NCBI GenBank assembly: GCA_035610365.1
Contig: CM069439.1
Location: forward strand, 9,858,001-9,922,000
Direction of reading: 5' to 3'
Source: Aquatica leii
Lineage: Eukaryota > Arthropoda > Insecta > Coleoptera > Lampyridae
Length of the DNA stretch: 64,000 nt
Positions 1 to 14,291 of this stretch are shown one piece after another (positions within the stretch are counted from its first letter, which is position 1; each line of letters starts with the position of its first letter). Made by a program: the position numbers and the translations under genes. The notes beneath the pieces are model-generated. The model was given only the letters and a program-made list of their open reading frames with translations. It was not told the DNA's origin and did not search any database.

Positions 1-660
1 ATGAGGTACTTTTATACATTTGGAGGTAATTCCACTATCCAGTGGCAGTTGGCTGTTGGCTCTCTTGACATGAATGAATAATCTCATTTGTGCGTAAAAG
101 TTCTAATCAAGGATCGCTTCCTTCACCTGCTCCAGCAAGAAGTTAACGAGAACGTCCATAATAAAAATCCTAGGATTGTTTTGTAATCTGATAACCATGG
201 CCACCTTTGTCTAGGTCCGCTGAGATCTTGGAAATGTCTGTCTTTGTGAACTCAAGATGGACCGAGTTTTGTTCCATTTTTGTCCTTAGACCGAGTGACA
301 AAAATGGAACAAAACAAGACCAGTCTAGTGTAGGATTGAGGACTTTCATAAGAGTAGTGTTTGTCTTATCAGCGGTTTTAATATTCGTGTCGGGTTTAAG
401 CATAATCATAACTGTGGATCGTTAGATTAGCGCAACGGATTTTAGATTGGATGCAAGACAGTACATCCATCATATCGGATTGTCTAGCAACAGATTCTTT
501 GCAGTTAGAAATTAGTTTTTAAAGCTCTTTGCTTCAAAGGAATCTTTGAGTGTGAACAATTGGAAATGGTCAGAGTCGTAGTGGTCGTTATCTTCACAAT
601 GTTGTTTGGAGGAGGATTCAACCTCTATGGCGGTGGAGGAACGCTCGACAGCGCAACTTC
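1..660 (-). pseudogene. R1-clade LINE ORF1 (gag-like) fragment
   Basis: A reading frame at 170-409 on the minus strand encodes a stretch with the pattern KPDTNIKTADKTNT and LMKVLNPT. This matches the minus-strand ORF1 product at 43966-44448 (KPETNFKTADKTKT, MKVLNHTT). The similarity continues at DNA level on both sides, including a shared GATCGCTTC block near 110 and 43990 and a shared CGACAGCGC block near 650 and 44660. Proteins of this type are the nucleic-acid-binding ORF1 of R1/TRAS/Waldo-type non-LTR retrotransposons. The copy is short, has frame breaks and lacks the zinc knuckles, so it is a dead fragment. An 18-bp hairpin interrupts the homologous region at 267-314. The left end may continue outside the window. 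Confidence 0.7.
267..314. repeat. perfect 18-bp inverted repeat (hairpin)
   Basis: TTTTGTTCCATTTTTGTC at 267-284 is followed after 12 bases by its exact reverse complement at 297-314. The related LINE copy near 44080 lacks this sequence, so it arose by local inverted duplication or by insertion of a tiny palindrome. Confidence 0.85.
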
Positions 661-1039
661 TTAAGAAGGCTACTATTAAACTAGTGTCGGTGTAGCCCTT
701 TTAGTCGAGCAACAAGATACTATTGCCTTATAACCTAAGTTTCGTTGCCCACTTTTATCCACGAAGAGTTAAGAGTTCTAAAGCTTTCTGTAGAAACTAG
801 AAAAAATCACAATAAATATTAAAGTTACTCGCAAAATTCAGAAAATATCAATTATCTGACGGTGAAAGATGTATTCGCTGTTTGAAGAGAAACCAGAACC
901 GGAAATTTGGGTTAGTCGTTAGCAAATGTGATTTTCCAACTCTAGCCGTTACTTACCTGTTGGATAAGAATGCGAATGTTTTTTTTCTTCAGAAGTAGTA
1001 TAGATGTTTAACAACGATTAAAATATTTCACGTAGAAGT

Positions 1040-1125
1040 TCCTAACCCAACTATAAATGATCAATGACGTTAAATAAACGTAATTGTTATTGCCTGAGGG
1101 CAAAGTCGCTAAATTTCTGCCATTT
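1040..1125 (+). repeat. ACGTTA-rich interspersed repeat, copy 1
   Basis: The block reads AACCCAACTATAAATGATCA, then TGACGTTAAATAAACGTAA, then TGCCTGAGGGCAAAGTCG, then TAAATTTCTGCCAT. The same order of motifs occurs inverted at about 7480-7560 and, more diverged, at 8940-9040 and 9123-9215. It is probably a non-autonomous DNA element. The exact ends are not resolved. Confidence 0.6.
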
Positions 1126-1130
1126 AACTG

Positions 1131-1151
1131 ATATATATATATATATATATT
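1131..1151. repeat. (TA)n microsatellite
   Basis: An uninterrupted run of alternating T and A of roughly 20 bases, just right of the ACGTTA repeat. Confidence 0.9.
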
Positions 1152-1741
1152 TATGAGCGTTGATGTTGGTGTAGTTAATCTTATCCTATTCTATTAAGGT
1201 AATTGAAATGTATAGTTAGCAAAGTTGTAAATAGAAAAATGCAATGGTGAACATAAAAATTATGAAACACCTTTGATAAATACACACAAATAAAATAAGC
1301 TGCGCTTCTTATTGTGTATCATGTGGTAAAAATAATGTAAATAAGCGGTTCGATTAGACCCGGTGTTTCAATTGGAGTTTAAACTCCAAATTAACTAAAC
1401 TACGTTTTATTTTAAAATTATGTCATATTATTGTTTAACGCAAGACTAATAACCAATAATATGGCAGTATTTTGCAAGTAGACTGAGTTTAATCTTTATT
1501 TTAACTACTATGGTTAAAAAACCGGTCTTTAATTAATTTATGACTGTTGTGATACAATAGACACATGTAATTTGGCAGGTAAGTCGCGTTAGAACCACAT
1601 CCATCAGTATTCATTTGTGCTTGTAAAGCACAGTAGGTTTAATTCTGAATAATATAAAGCCTTGTTCTACGTGGCAGTTGCTTTAAAATACACAAATTGA
1701 GTTTCTTATAAAGGTATAGAAATTTGCAATAATTGGTAAAA

Positions 1742-4537
<2,796 letters not shown>

Positions 4538-4774
4538 ATCCAAAACTTAATTTTTTTTATTATCTAGTTTGAGCTATTCTAAGTTAATGTTTTGAGAATA
4601 TTGTTATGTTTAGGTTACACCTTTTTTAAGATATTTCCAATTTGTGATTTATATAAGTGACTGATTAACAAGAAATAAAGTTTAATATATAAATGGCTTT
4701 TCATTTAATTAATTATATGTTAAGAATAAAAAAAATTACAACAAAAATATTCTACCATATGCGTCTACAATTAT
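4538..4774. other. 3'-3' spacer between ARF and AP-1 mu, with ARF poly(A) signal
   Basis: This AT-rich spacer separates two convergent stop codons. AATAAA at 4674-4679 lies about 140 bp after the ARF stop and is the best poly(A) signal for that gene. No clear matching signal for AP-1 mu was singled out on the other strand. Confidence 0.6.
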
Positions 4775-6615
4775 TTAATTAGTACGCAGTTGATAATCTC
4801 CATTTTGTGTGATATAACGAACCCAAGGTAGTGCCTGATATCCACTCTTTTCTATAATTTTCAAATAGCGTACCTAGAAGATTTTCATTTAAAAAAAATA
4901 ATACATACAGCGCTCGTAAGTAAACAAGTGACTAACGGGTCACTTGTTTGCTTCTGATTACTGTACACAACTTACTTGGATTCCTGAAGTTGTGAAATAC
5001 GGTATTTCAAATTTTACTTGTATGGGTGGTTTCCCTTCTGTGTCTTCGCATTCGACACTCGGCAATCCAAAATGTGCCCTCATCAAATATTCTTTACCGC
5101 CAGGAAACGACTTAATTGTCCAAGTTATCGCATTCTGCTCTGGAGCATATTTTACGCTACCGACAGTTGTTTTAAATTTAGGTGAATCTGCGTCACCCGG
5201 AACAGGAATGACAATTTCGACGTTATTAGCCGTCGATCTTCTTTTAAATTGAGATTTAGCTTTTATCATATATTCAACTCGGCTATGTGCATGTCGCTCA
5301 ATCACCGATTCGATCCATATCAACGGTTTTACCTATCAATAATTTACTAAGATCAGCTTTCATTACAATGTTAGCCAGATTGATTATTAAAATAAAATTA
5401 ATTCTATTACTATAATTGAATTATAGGCATTTCAGGATCTTATGAGCTGAAACCTTGAGTCAAAAAATTGAAAGATACAAATTTTAACAGTCAATGGAAT
5501 AGCACTTCCCAGGCAGCACAATGACATTGGCACGTCTTAATGACGTCTCGTACGTAATTTTGACGTCAATAAAACGTAATGTGCTGCCTGGGTCATTGGT
5601 ATGTTATTAGCACATTTACTAATTCAAATATGCAACTATTAGGGTGACCATTTAGTTGACACTCAGGACTTCGAGACTTAGCATAACGAAACATTTTAAA
5701 TTAACATATAAAATATTTAATTTATATAATACAAAAACATGACTACTTACATGGGTGTTAAGACGATAAGACATTAACTCAAATTCTCCATCAGGAGGTA
5801 TAAATGAAATAGTTCTATCATTTTCAAATCGAGACAGTCGCACACACTGATGAAACTTAACATCTTCTAACTCGACCGATTTCGACTTTCCACGACCTGT
5901 GCTTTCAAACAAGACCTTATCGTTTAAACCCAATCTTAGCTCGGGCATTCCTGACAAGTAAACTCTCATTTTGATTGCACCCACAATTTCGCTACGAAGC
6001 ACATTACCATTAGCATTGGCTAATAAGTTAACTGATTCGATAACGTCTAAGAAAACTTCATTTTTTCGATACTTAATGCCTTCGGATCGCCAAGAAACTG
6101 CATTTGTAACAGCCATAGGAATTCTAGGTTGGATTTCTAATTTATGACCCTCTTGAGTTATGTATTCTTGTAAAATTTTACTATCAGTGGTTTGGGGATA
6201 TCCAAAATCAATTAATTCGTCTAACAATTCATATATGACTACAAAATTATCCCGTATGCTTTCTTCTTCGAGTTCTTTAAAGTATTCTGCCATAACTTGT
6301 ACGATTTTGTGTAAGAAAACAAATACAAGAGCGATATTTGCGTTTTTCTTCGTTGTACTAACAATATACAAATTATTTGTTTTTATATACGCAAAAGTGC
6401 ACTCAGTTGTTTGCAAAATCGGCGTTAACAACCCTTCTTCCTCTTTTTCCATCAATAAAGGCATGAATTTTTCTATTACGCCCAAATCTATGTCACCTCT
6501 ATAATTTCGTGAAATTAAAACCTAGAAGAGATATTCATAAGTTCAATTAAAAAACCATTTGTTCATCACAAACCTTTCCTTTGACATCTAAGATATAAAT
6601 CGCAGATGAAGACAT
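4775..6615 (-). CDS. AP-1mu: AP-1 complex subunit mu (clathrin adaptor medium chain)
   Basis: Four exons on the minus strand join in phase: 6574-6615, 5751-6521, 4976-5332 and 4775-4873, giving 422 aa (human AP1M1 has 423). The protein is the medium chain of the AP-1 adaptor at the trans-Golgi and endosomes. It recognises YxxPhi sorting signals and couples cargo to clathrin. The N-terminal longin-like domain (about residues 1-140) starts MSSSAIYILDVKGK and contains LEEESIRDNFV and DELIDFGYPQTT. The mu-homology domain follows, with NAVSWRSEGIKYRKNEVFLD, ELRLGLNDK, KSVELEDVKFHQCV and GEFELMSYRLNTH. The end is WVRYITQNGDYQLRTN. All introns are GT-AG, and the intron at 5333-5750 carries an 85-bp MITE. 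ARF GTPases recruit AP-1, but its closeness to the ARF gene is probably chance. Confidence 0.97.
5508..5592. mobile_element. 85-bp MITE in AP-1 mu intron
   Basis: Perfect 13-bp terminal inverted repeats, CCCAGGCAGCACA at 5508-5520 and TGTGCTGCCTGGG at 5580-5592, flank a core with several TGACGTC/TACGTA motifs. The ends resemble the CCCAWGTAGCAA ends of the larger elements at 47.9 and 49.1 kb. No clear target duplication was found. Confidence 0.75.
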
Positions 6616-7239
6616 TTTGTAATGTTGATAAATTAAAACTACTATACAATATCAGCCCATATAATTTTCTTAAATAAAAAAGTTACGTGTAGATACTTAT
6701 TAACCTATTTACCGAAACATACAAGTTCCAACAATTGCACTTAGAAATATAATACAACAATACTGACTAAATCTCATTAAAAATTAAATTGTTATTATAA
6801 ATACAATTACACGTCACATTCATAGACGCATTTTTTGATGGCCTGTTTCTGTCTCACCTGTAATCAGGCCTGCCATATTATTTACGTGCACTGTTGCCAC
6901 GTTTCTTTTTAATGTTGCTATAAACTAATTTTGTTTATTATTATAATAAGCTGCAATTAATTTAAAAATGTTTCGTATATTTTATCAACATACAAAAATT
7001 TTCCTGGATTAGACTGTCTACGTTTTGGTTACTCTATCAAAACGAGAAAGAACAAATGACATTGATTTCAATTGTAATCACGGTTTCGAACTATTCTCAC
7101 TATGGCCCCAATTTTTCTTATATACGAAAACTCTTTCTTTATAAATCCTTTTTTTTAGTTTCAAATCTGGCTTTCCCAGCCAACTAGATCGCAATTTTAT
7201 TACATCACTTTTACGTTATTAAAGTACCTTTGTAACGTA
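6616..7239. other. upstream region of AP-1 mu
   Basis: AT-rich sequence upstream of the AP-1 mu start codon. It must contain the promoter and 5' UTR of that gene. I see no open reading frame, repeat or recognisable regulatory motif. Confidence 0.4.
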
Positions 7240-7381
7240 CCCCACGAGTAACCACGATTTTGAGTATGTGACCTCAACGTCAGCAATAAAATAATATTTT
7301 ATGGGTGTAAGTTTGATTTAGTAATTTGTTAAAACTTAATTGAGAAATGTTACGTTTACACTATTTAGTGGTTGCATGGGG
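7240..7381. mobile_element. 142-bp MITE with imperfect inverted ends
   Basis: The left end CCCCACGAGTAACCAC (7240-7255) and the right end GTGGTTGCATGGGG (7368-7381) are imperfect inverted repeats of CCCC-A-[C/T]G...AACCAC. The right end also resembles CCCCATGCAACCA at 9126-9138, in the opposite orientation, so both belong to one repeat family. Confidence 0.55.
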
Positions 7382-7479
7382 TTATGCAAATTAAATACAT
7401 CAAAAATGCTGAATTTACAAAACCATAGTAACACAAAATGGCATACATGTGTAAAAAGGCTGTAATTTGACCAATAAGA

Positions 7480-7560
7480 TGGCAGAAATTTAATGACGTT
7501 GCCCTGAGGAACTAACAGTTACGTTTATTTAACGTTACTGGTTATTTGTGGTGGTTTGTG
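7480..7560 (-). repeat. ACGTTA-rich interspersed repeat, copy 2 (inverted)
   Basis: Read on the minus strand it has AGTAACGTTAAATAAACGTA, then CCTCAGGGCAACGTC, then TTAAATTTCTGCCAT. This is the same order as the copy at 1040-1125. Confidence 0.6.
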
Positions 7561-7917
7561 TTGCTCACAATTGGAATATATAACCGAATATCAAATTTGA
7601 GTAGCAAAAAATAAACGTATTTACGAGAATTTAGTTAAATAAAACAATTTAATTGCACTATAAAAACATTTTTTGTGAGAATTTTATGTTACCTATACAG
7701 GCGCGGATACATGATTTTGTTTGAAGGGAAGAGGGGGGGGGGGTTTGAATGCTTGTATGATTTTACCTATATTGTTTAGGAAAAATTACTTTTCGTGTGA
7801 TTTTACTGATGTTGTTTTGAGGGGCAATTTTTGTGTGATTTTATCAATATTTCAGAAATATTTTTAAATACGTACAAATTACGTACATGAACAAATGTAT
7901 CTAAGATGTACCACAAG

Positions 7918-8882
7918 CAGTGGCGGCTTTTCTCTATTAGGTCATTTGGTCAATGACCCTCCAAAAATGAATAAAAAAGGCTGACACGTACTTAATTGTG
8001 CCCGCATTGATGATAGTTATTGTAATCAAGAGTAAAACACACATAATACAATTTTATGCGAGTTAGAAAAGAAGATAAATAAATGTTTAAATGCATTCGC
8101 AGGGTCTTCAGCCGGGCCGTCTACGCCAAAAATAATACTTAGTGCAATTATGTTTGAGTGCAATGCTTACATTACTTACGTGACTTCGCAGCACGTGTGT
8201 GTTAAATACAGATTTCTTATCACATATGACAAACTTTACAGTCGAGCTAGAATCTAAATTTCATGCTCGTCTTCAGCCTTTACTTCAAATTCGACCAACC
8301 AGTAAACATAAAAATAAAGAAGTTTACAGTAATTTTAAAGAATCTGTGTATGATTCGTTAGATTGGAAATAATAGATTTTAGTGTTTTATGTTTACTGTT
8401 TTTAGATGATGCATTAATCATTATGTTGTAAAAATAATGTTACGGATTTATAGCATTTAAAAGAAAAAGTAAAAAGCAATTGTGAGGTCAATTAAAGACT
8501 ATAATGAAAATGTTTGTAAAAACTAAAAATATATACATATATTAAATGAAACAATTGATTGACTTTACATATGACTACAGTGGAAAGAGAGCGATATTTC
8601 TCTGTGTTAAAAAAAATTCAAACATTTCTACGCAATTGGCAATACTATGAGACAAGAAAGATGTGCATTTCTATGCTAAACATTGTAACGTTTAATGAGC
8701 TTGTTATTGATTATTTTGGTAATTGTAATTATAGACGAATATAATCTTAATTGAACTGAATTAAAACATAATTGATCTTAAATACAAATCACGTTACTGT
8801 AAGAATTTTTTTTAGCCTTTTTGTGATCATTGCGTTTTATTTAAAATGACCCTCTTGTATGATTGACCACCAGCCGCCACTG
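7918..8882 (+). mobile_element. non-autonomous hAT transposon with 8-bp target duplications
   Basis: Identical 8-bp direct repeats ACCACAAG flank the element (7910-7917 and 8883-8890). Terminal inverted repeats begin CAGTGGCGGCT on both sides, and an inner GTCA...GGGTCATTTT block is also shared. A frame at 8559-8744 reads TTVERERYFSVLKKIQTFLR. This resembles the C-terminal dimerisation region (hATC) of hAT transposases, which normally shows a V-ERxFS-LKxIKTxLR pattern. The rest of the transposase is missing, so this is an internally deleted 965-bp copy. The perfect target duplication suggests fairly recent insertion. Confidence 0.9.
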
Positions 8883-8939
8883 ACCACAAGTGTACGTACA
8901 ATGGACATAAGACCCATTTCGAAGATTTTAAGTTACTGC

Positions 8940-9215
8940 AGATCTTTGCGTGTAATTTGATGAACTAGATAGCAGGACGTTACTCTCAAGGGATAATAGT
9001 TACTTTTATTTAACGTCATTATAATTACTTGGGTTATACACCATCGGAAAATAGACATTTTATTTGCGACTGTAAATAAATATTTCATTATTTTTATGGC
9101 TTATTTTACGAATACAGATAATACCCCATGCAACCATAAATGACCACTGACGTTAATTTAACGTAATTCTTGTCTTCTTAAATTAACTTTGGATCGACGT
9201 AACGTAAAATTAACG
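8940..9215. repeat. ACGTTA-rich repeats, copies 3 (inverted) and 4
   Basis: About 8940-9040 read in reverse gives AACCCAAGTAATT, then TGACGTTAAATAAAAGTAAC, then a CTTGAGAGTAACGTC variant. About 9123-9215 reads ACCCCATGCAACCATAAATG, then TGACGTTAATTTAACGTAA. They face each other and both relate to the copies at 1040 and 7480. Confidence 0.5.
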
Positions 9216-12200
9216 TTAAAAAAACGGCATAATCTATACGCTACAACCGAACTAACACGAACATGGTGCGCATATCTACGAGTATCATACGAGTCCACGC
9301 CCGAAGTCAATTTAGACGCCATAATTGATTTGCATTTTTAATTTGTTTAGTATATAGTAGTATAACTTCCAATTTTTACTAAAAAACCAAGTTTAGACGA
9401 TCTCGTGCAAGGCAGCTACGTTGATGTTACATATTTGTTACCCCCAGGTAGGTAGATGTCTTTACATAACAATCACAAAACTTTCACTCAAAGTAACTTA
9501 AGTAACTGTAAATTAGAAAAAAAATTTCTAGGTTCTGAATAAATGGAAAAATTTGAAATAACATAATTATACGTTATTAACTAGATTACTGGTTAATTTC
9601 TTTGTGAAAGAAAGTTACACGTAAGTCTTGTATTTGTTCGCTATTCTTATATTGTGACTTCATTATGGAATTTTGATAAAAACATAGTAAGTAGGTATTG
9701 AAATAAATAAAATGATTTAAAAACAATTTTTTTAGATCCTTGGAAAATGGAAAAACTTGGAAAACATAACGCTTATTATCTCTTTAATCCGATGCCTTTA
9801 AAGTTTTTGTAAAATTACACATTATAGTAATTAAAGAAAAAGTTTGTATATAGTTTTTGTAATATGTTGAATATAATTTTATTATGTATATTGTTTTGAT
9901 TTATTATTACAAAAAAGCTAATTATTTTTTATACATGGTAATAAAAGCGTTATATAACTAACATGGGATCCAGTAACGTTACAATGACCTAATAATAACG
10001 TGATCTTTTCAGTAACTTGATTGAACTAATGAAACAAAAAGAGGTAAAAGTTGAGAATATTTTAACTGAGAAGATATTAAACCGCTTTGAGCTTGGAGGC
10101 TTGTTACTTGCTAGATATTTAAAGAGGAAAAAAAGCTTTATTTAAATATAATATAAGTTACTATAATTTGTTGTTTTCATTCGCATTTTTGTGTTTATTG
10201 TCAGCTCTTTGAAATTGTGGTATCTACATTTTATATGTTTAATACACACGTATATTTGTGTTTTTGTTTGTTTGAGTAAGTTATGGGAATTAATATTAGT
10301 TTATTAAGAACCAGTATTAGTTAAGAATTTTCAAAAAATCAATTGCGACTTATAAAAAGAAGAAAACGAGAAAAGGCAACGCCGCATTTTAGCGTAATCA
10401 CATAAAAATGAAAATAGTAAAATGAATCTTGTTAAAACGATTAGTTTTAGTTTATTTAAGGGCTTTAGCATTAATAAATAAACCAATTTGAAATCGGTGT
10501 TTTTAGGGTAATTTAGGAACATTGGGGAAAATGTAGTGAAAGTCCCGGTATATTCGATCTGTAAAGTGCAGTTTTCCCAGCATGCATCATGAGTGGGAGT
10601 CATTATGGTGGGAGTGATGTCGGGATGGTTTGTCTTTTAGGAAGCGATGTTTAAGTGAACATAAACGCGTATAATTTAAAAAAATTAACTCGAACGACCT
10701 CTTTCATTGATCTTTCGGTGAATGAATGTTCTTTTCAGTCATAGTTATATATTTTCATGGTTTACGTGTTTAAAGGTTCATGGAAGTAGTGGTGGTTCCT
10801 CATTGGTGACGTAGTTCTCCATTGTACCTGTGCTGTTTGTACTACATTTTGACATTTATCAAAATACGAAGGTTCGTATGTATTAAAGTTTATTAATTAA
10901 GAGTTTAGCTATTGATTGATCTATTCCGGCCCGGTAATTTCCAATGATTTCAAATAAAAATTATTGATAAATGTTCCATAAGATTTTCTGAACTACAACA
11001 TGTAAACATTTTTAGCCCCGCCCCATCACATATTTCTAAATCAATTTAATGTTTTTCTCACAATTTCCTATAAAATTATGAACACGTCTCAATTCACTTC
11101 ATGAGTAAATAATACCGTTTTTGATACTACATCGTAACTTATCTCTTGTTTCAGAATGCATCCGAATGGCTAGAAGATTTGTTTCTTATATTGCATCGAT
11201 ACTAAACCTGTGATCAAATGTTACATGTCGACTTTAAGGTATTTATAAAATTACAAGATCTGTTTACTTGTTGGGATGTTCGTTTAATGCTCGTTGTCGT
11301 TGCACATTTATCATAAATTATAAAATACATGCTTACATCATGCATTATTACTAATTTTTCTCAATTAAAACTTTATGCCCACTGAAACATAACAATTTGA
11401 AACTTTAATATAGATAAATTTACAGTTCTCAACTGAGAATACTCTCGAGACGAAAAAAATTTACAATGCATTGCTTAGTTTTAGTTCAAAAAGATTTTTA
11501 TATAATAGTTTAAATTCGGCACGACTACTCACACTATGACTGATCTCTCTAATTAATTCATAAGTGTGCTTTTATATACCTCAAAGGTTTTTCTTCCTAC
11601 ATCCATATTTTTTTAGTTTGTAGATTAGCTTTGATAAACATGTAAATGTAGTTATCTTAAATGTTTATTTTAAAAGTTTTGGAGGTGTCAGCACACCCAC
11701 AATATGATGAGTTGTAAATGCCCAGATAATTATTCATACTTTGCATTGCCTTCTCTTAAGTATGAGTGTTTTTGGGAAAATCATAAAATAATTATAAGAG
11801 AGTTCACGTTTTGGAAACATAGACATTGTAGAATGATATAAACTTATAGAGAGAAGTAATGTTTAAGGCGAAAAAAAGTTTTTTGTTGGTTTTAAGGATT
11901 GACGGGGCGATTCTTTTACTTTCGATTCTTGAAGAATCAGTCTGTTCGCTGGTTTCTCGGTCCAGTTGTATTGTTTTTAATATATTATTTTTAGATTAAA
12001 TTATAATACACAAAATAGTTACTATGTAACAATCGTTAAAATATCAAAAAAGAACGAAAGAATCGATTCTGTTTGATTATTGAACAATGTGAATAAATAT
12101 CGATTCCTTCACTGAACAAATCAGTACGAGTCGCAATGATTCGATTCGCCACAGTGAACATTTTATTCTTCTGAACAAAGATTCTGATTGTGAATTGACT

Positions 12201-14291
12201 GACAGTTAAACATTGAGGAGAATCTTCTACATCATCTAGTAAAAAAACAAACAGCGGAAGGATAGGGATGTCTCGAAAAACACCCTGTACTCTTATGCTT
12301 TATTGATTGATGGTGGGCGTTTCTTAAATTAATATTTAGTTAAGACGCTTTGCTTTCAAAATTAATTTGTACACGGTTTAAGATTACATTGTTGTCGTTC
12401 AAGTTAAGAAAGAAGATGATCTTAGCAATGTGTAAGGAGATACTATTTACGATGTTCTAATTCGATCGCAGTTGGTTTCGTTATCCCTTTTCGAATTTTA
12501 CTCTACAAAAAGTCATCTGGATTTCAGCTAGTTTCACAATCCGGGACTGTTGCATAATTGATAAATTATTGGGCTAGGTCGTGACTACCGATGTTCTCTC
12601 GTTCTTGTCATCTGTGTAATTGTCTCAGTCTGAGTTAGATGGTATTGAATCAGATAACGATAAATGTAATGCGACTTTTATTAAAGTGCCAAAATTATAT
12701 TATATATGGATGAGGCAATAAAAAAAAATGAATAAAATTTCTTTTACAAATCTACATGATTAGAGTCCTTGGGAAGTACAGTTTGTAAACCAATATGCGA
12801 CCTGCATAAATGAGGTGTGTATTTTGGACCTTATCTCAAAATGGTTTAATTTATAGCCAACCGTACTTGAAAAAGTTAAACCACTGCTATCAAATCCTTT
12901 AGACTTGGAAACCAAATCCTAATTAAGCACCACCTTAATCCACTTTAATGTCGACGGGGTAAAAGGATTAATGTTGGTCCGTCAAAAGAAGACTCTCCCG
13001 AGGTATTATAAAATTTTATTTAATAAGAATATTCATTTTTCGTTAAATCGAAAAATAAAGAAATCGTGCATATGCCCTGTTGGGTAAGAGGATATCGTTG
13101 GCAATATGTATGCGGAAGTCGTCTAAATTACAGTGGATACATAGAATAAAAGGACAATATATGAAAGATCCTGCTAACTGAGTAAAATTGCAAACTAGCA
13201 TTTGTTTTCATTCTTTTTGGATCACTCGGTACGTTCGAGTTGTTGGTAGCACTAATAAAAAAGAATGTTCTTTATTATCTTTTATTTTATTACACCTTCT
13301 CTACATTTTTTTGTTGTTGCAAAATAATCACACTCGAAGTTGTTTGTGTTTGTTTTACTTTATGTCTTAAAGTCTGACGAGCTTTTCTGCCTTCTTCAAT
13401 ATTCGTTGATTTTCGTACTTTAGCTGCTAGAATTACAGTTTGAAATTATTGATTTTGCGAACAATAAGAACGTTGATCGAAATGAAAGATCTTTTTTGTA
13501 TAGTGTGGTGTGATCCACTTGGTGTTACGTTGATGATATTGCCAGTTTCTTCGGATTTCGGCAATCTACTTGTACGTCATTGCAATGAAGATTCGTGACT
13601 AATACAAAAGCACGATTTGTTTATTCTAATAATTTTTATTGCTATTACTAGTCCGTATTTACGTATCTTTCGAAAATAATATTTTCTTTAACTGTAGTAG
13701 AAGACATTAATTTAATAGTCTGATCGATTTTAGTAATAAAAAATGCATTCGTATGAAGTGCATTTTCATTTTGAAATCAATAGCAACTGCAGAGTAGAGC
13801 AAAAACATATTTAAAATTTTATGTGTCTCGCCTTTTCCATAAGTCACTTATAATCAGATGAATAATATAAAAGTAGATAAATTGTGGGCATGAAGTTTTA
13901 AAAATTACTAATGGTGAAGGGTGTACCAGATTCGAGTTATCCACTAAGATAAAAACACATTGACGTCTTCATCAAAAACAATAGAAATATTTATGACATA
14001 TTTCACTACTGATTACATTCTTTGAATAATCGATGACCTCTGATCTGACTTAGTGTTTGCGTTTATGTTACCATTCTTGTTCTAAATTTAATTACGTGAT
14101 TTATAAAAAAACATGATTACTAAATTATCTTATAGGTAATTAATAGCTGTTGTAAACTGATCTTGTATGGTTGGTATTGATTGATTTGAACTGCATTCAT
14201 TATTGGTTAGTATAATTTATATTTTAAAAATTTTTTTGTCCGTACATGTAGCTATTAATAATTTTATTTCTAACCATCACAAATTTACACA
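9216..14291. other. long AT-rich region upstream of the catenin coding start
   Basis: Five kilobases with no frame that I recognise. Non-coding first exons, promoter and introns of the catenin gene may lie here. A short ACGTTACAATGACC stretch near 9973 hints at another fragment of the ACGTTA repeat family. Otherwise I see only AT-rich unique sequence. Confidence 0.4.

Noticed and set aside
7728..7743. Run of about 13 G as a G-quadruplex or regulatory site
   Set aside because: A single homopolymer run with no partner tracts. It may also be a sequencing-length artefact.
10593..10631. ATG-led stretch MSGSHYGGSDVGM ending at a GTTTGT, as first coding exon of the catenin
   Set aside because: It ends in phase 0, whereas the next convincing exons need phase 2. 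The donor is weak, and no intermediate exon could be found.
11147..11210. Exon-like sequence after a TTTCAG acceptor (AATGCATCCG...)
   Set aside because: All frames close quickly and phases do not fit the catenin exons. It could be a 5' UTR exon, but nothing proves it.
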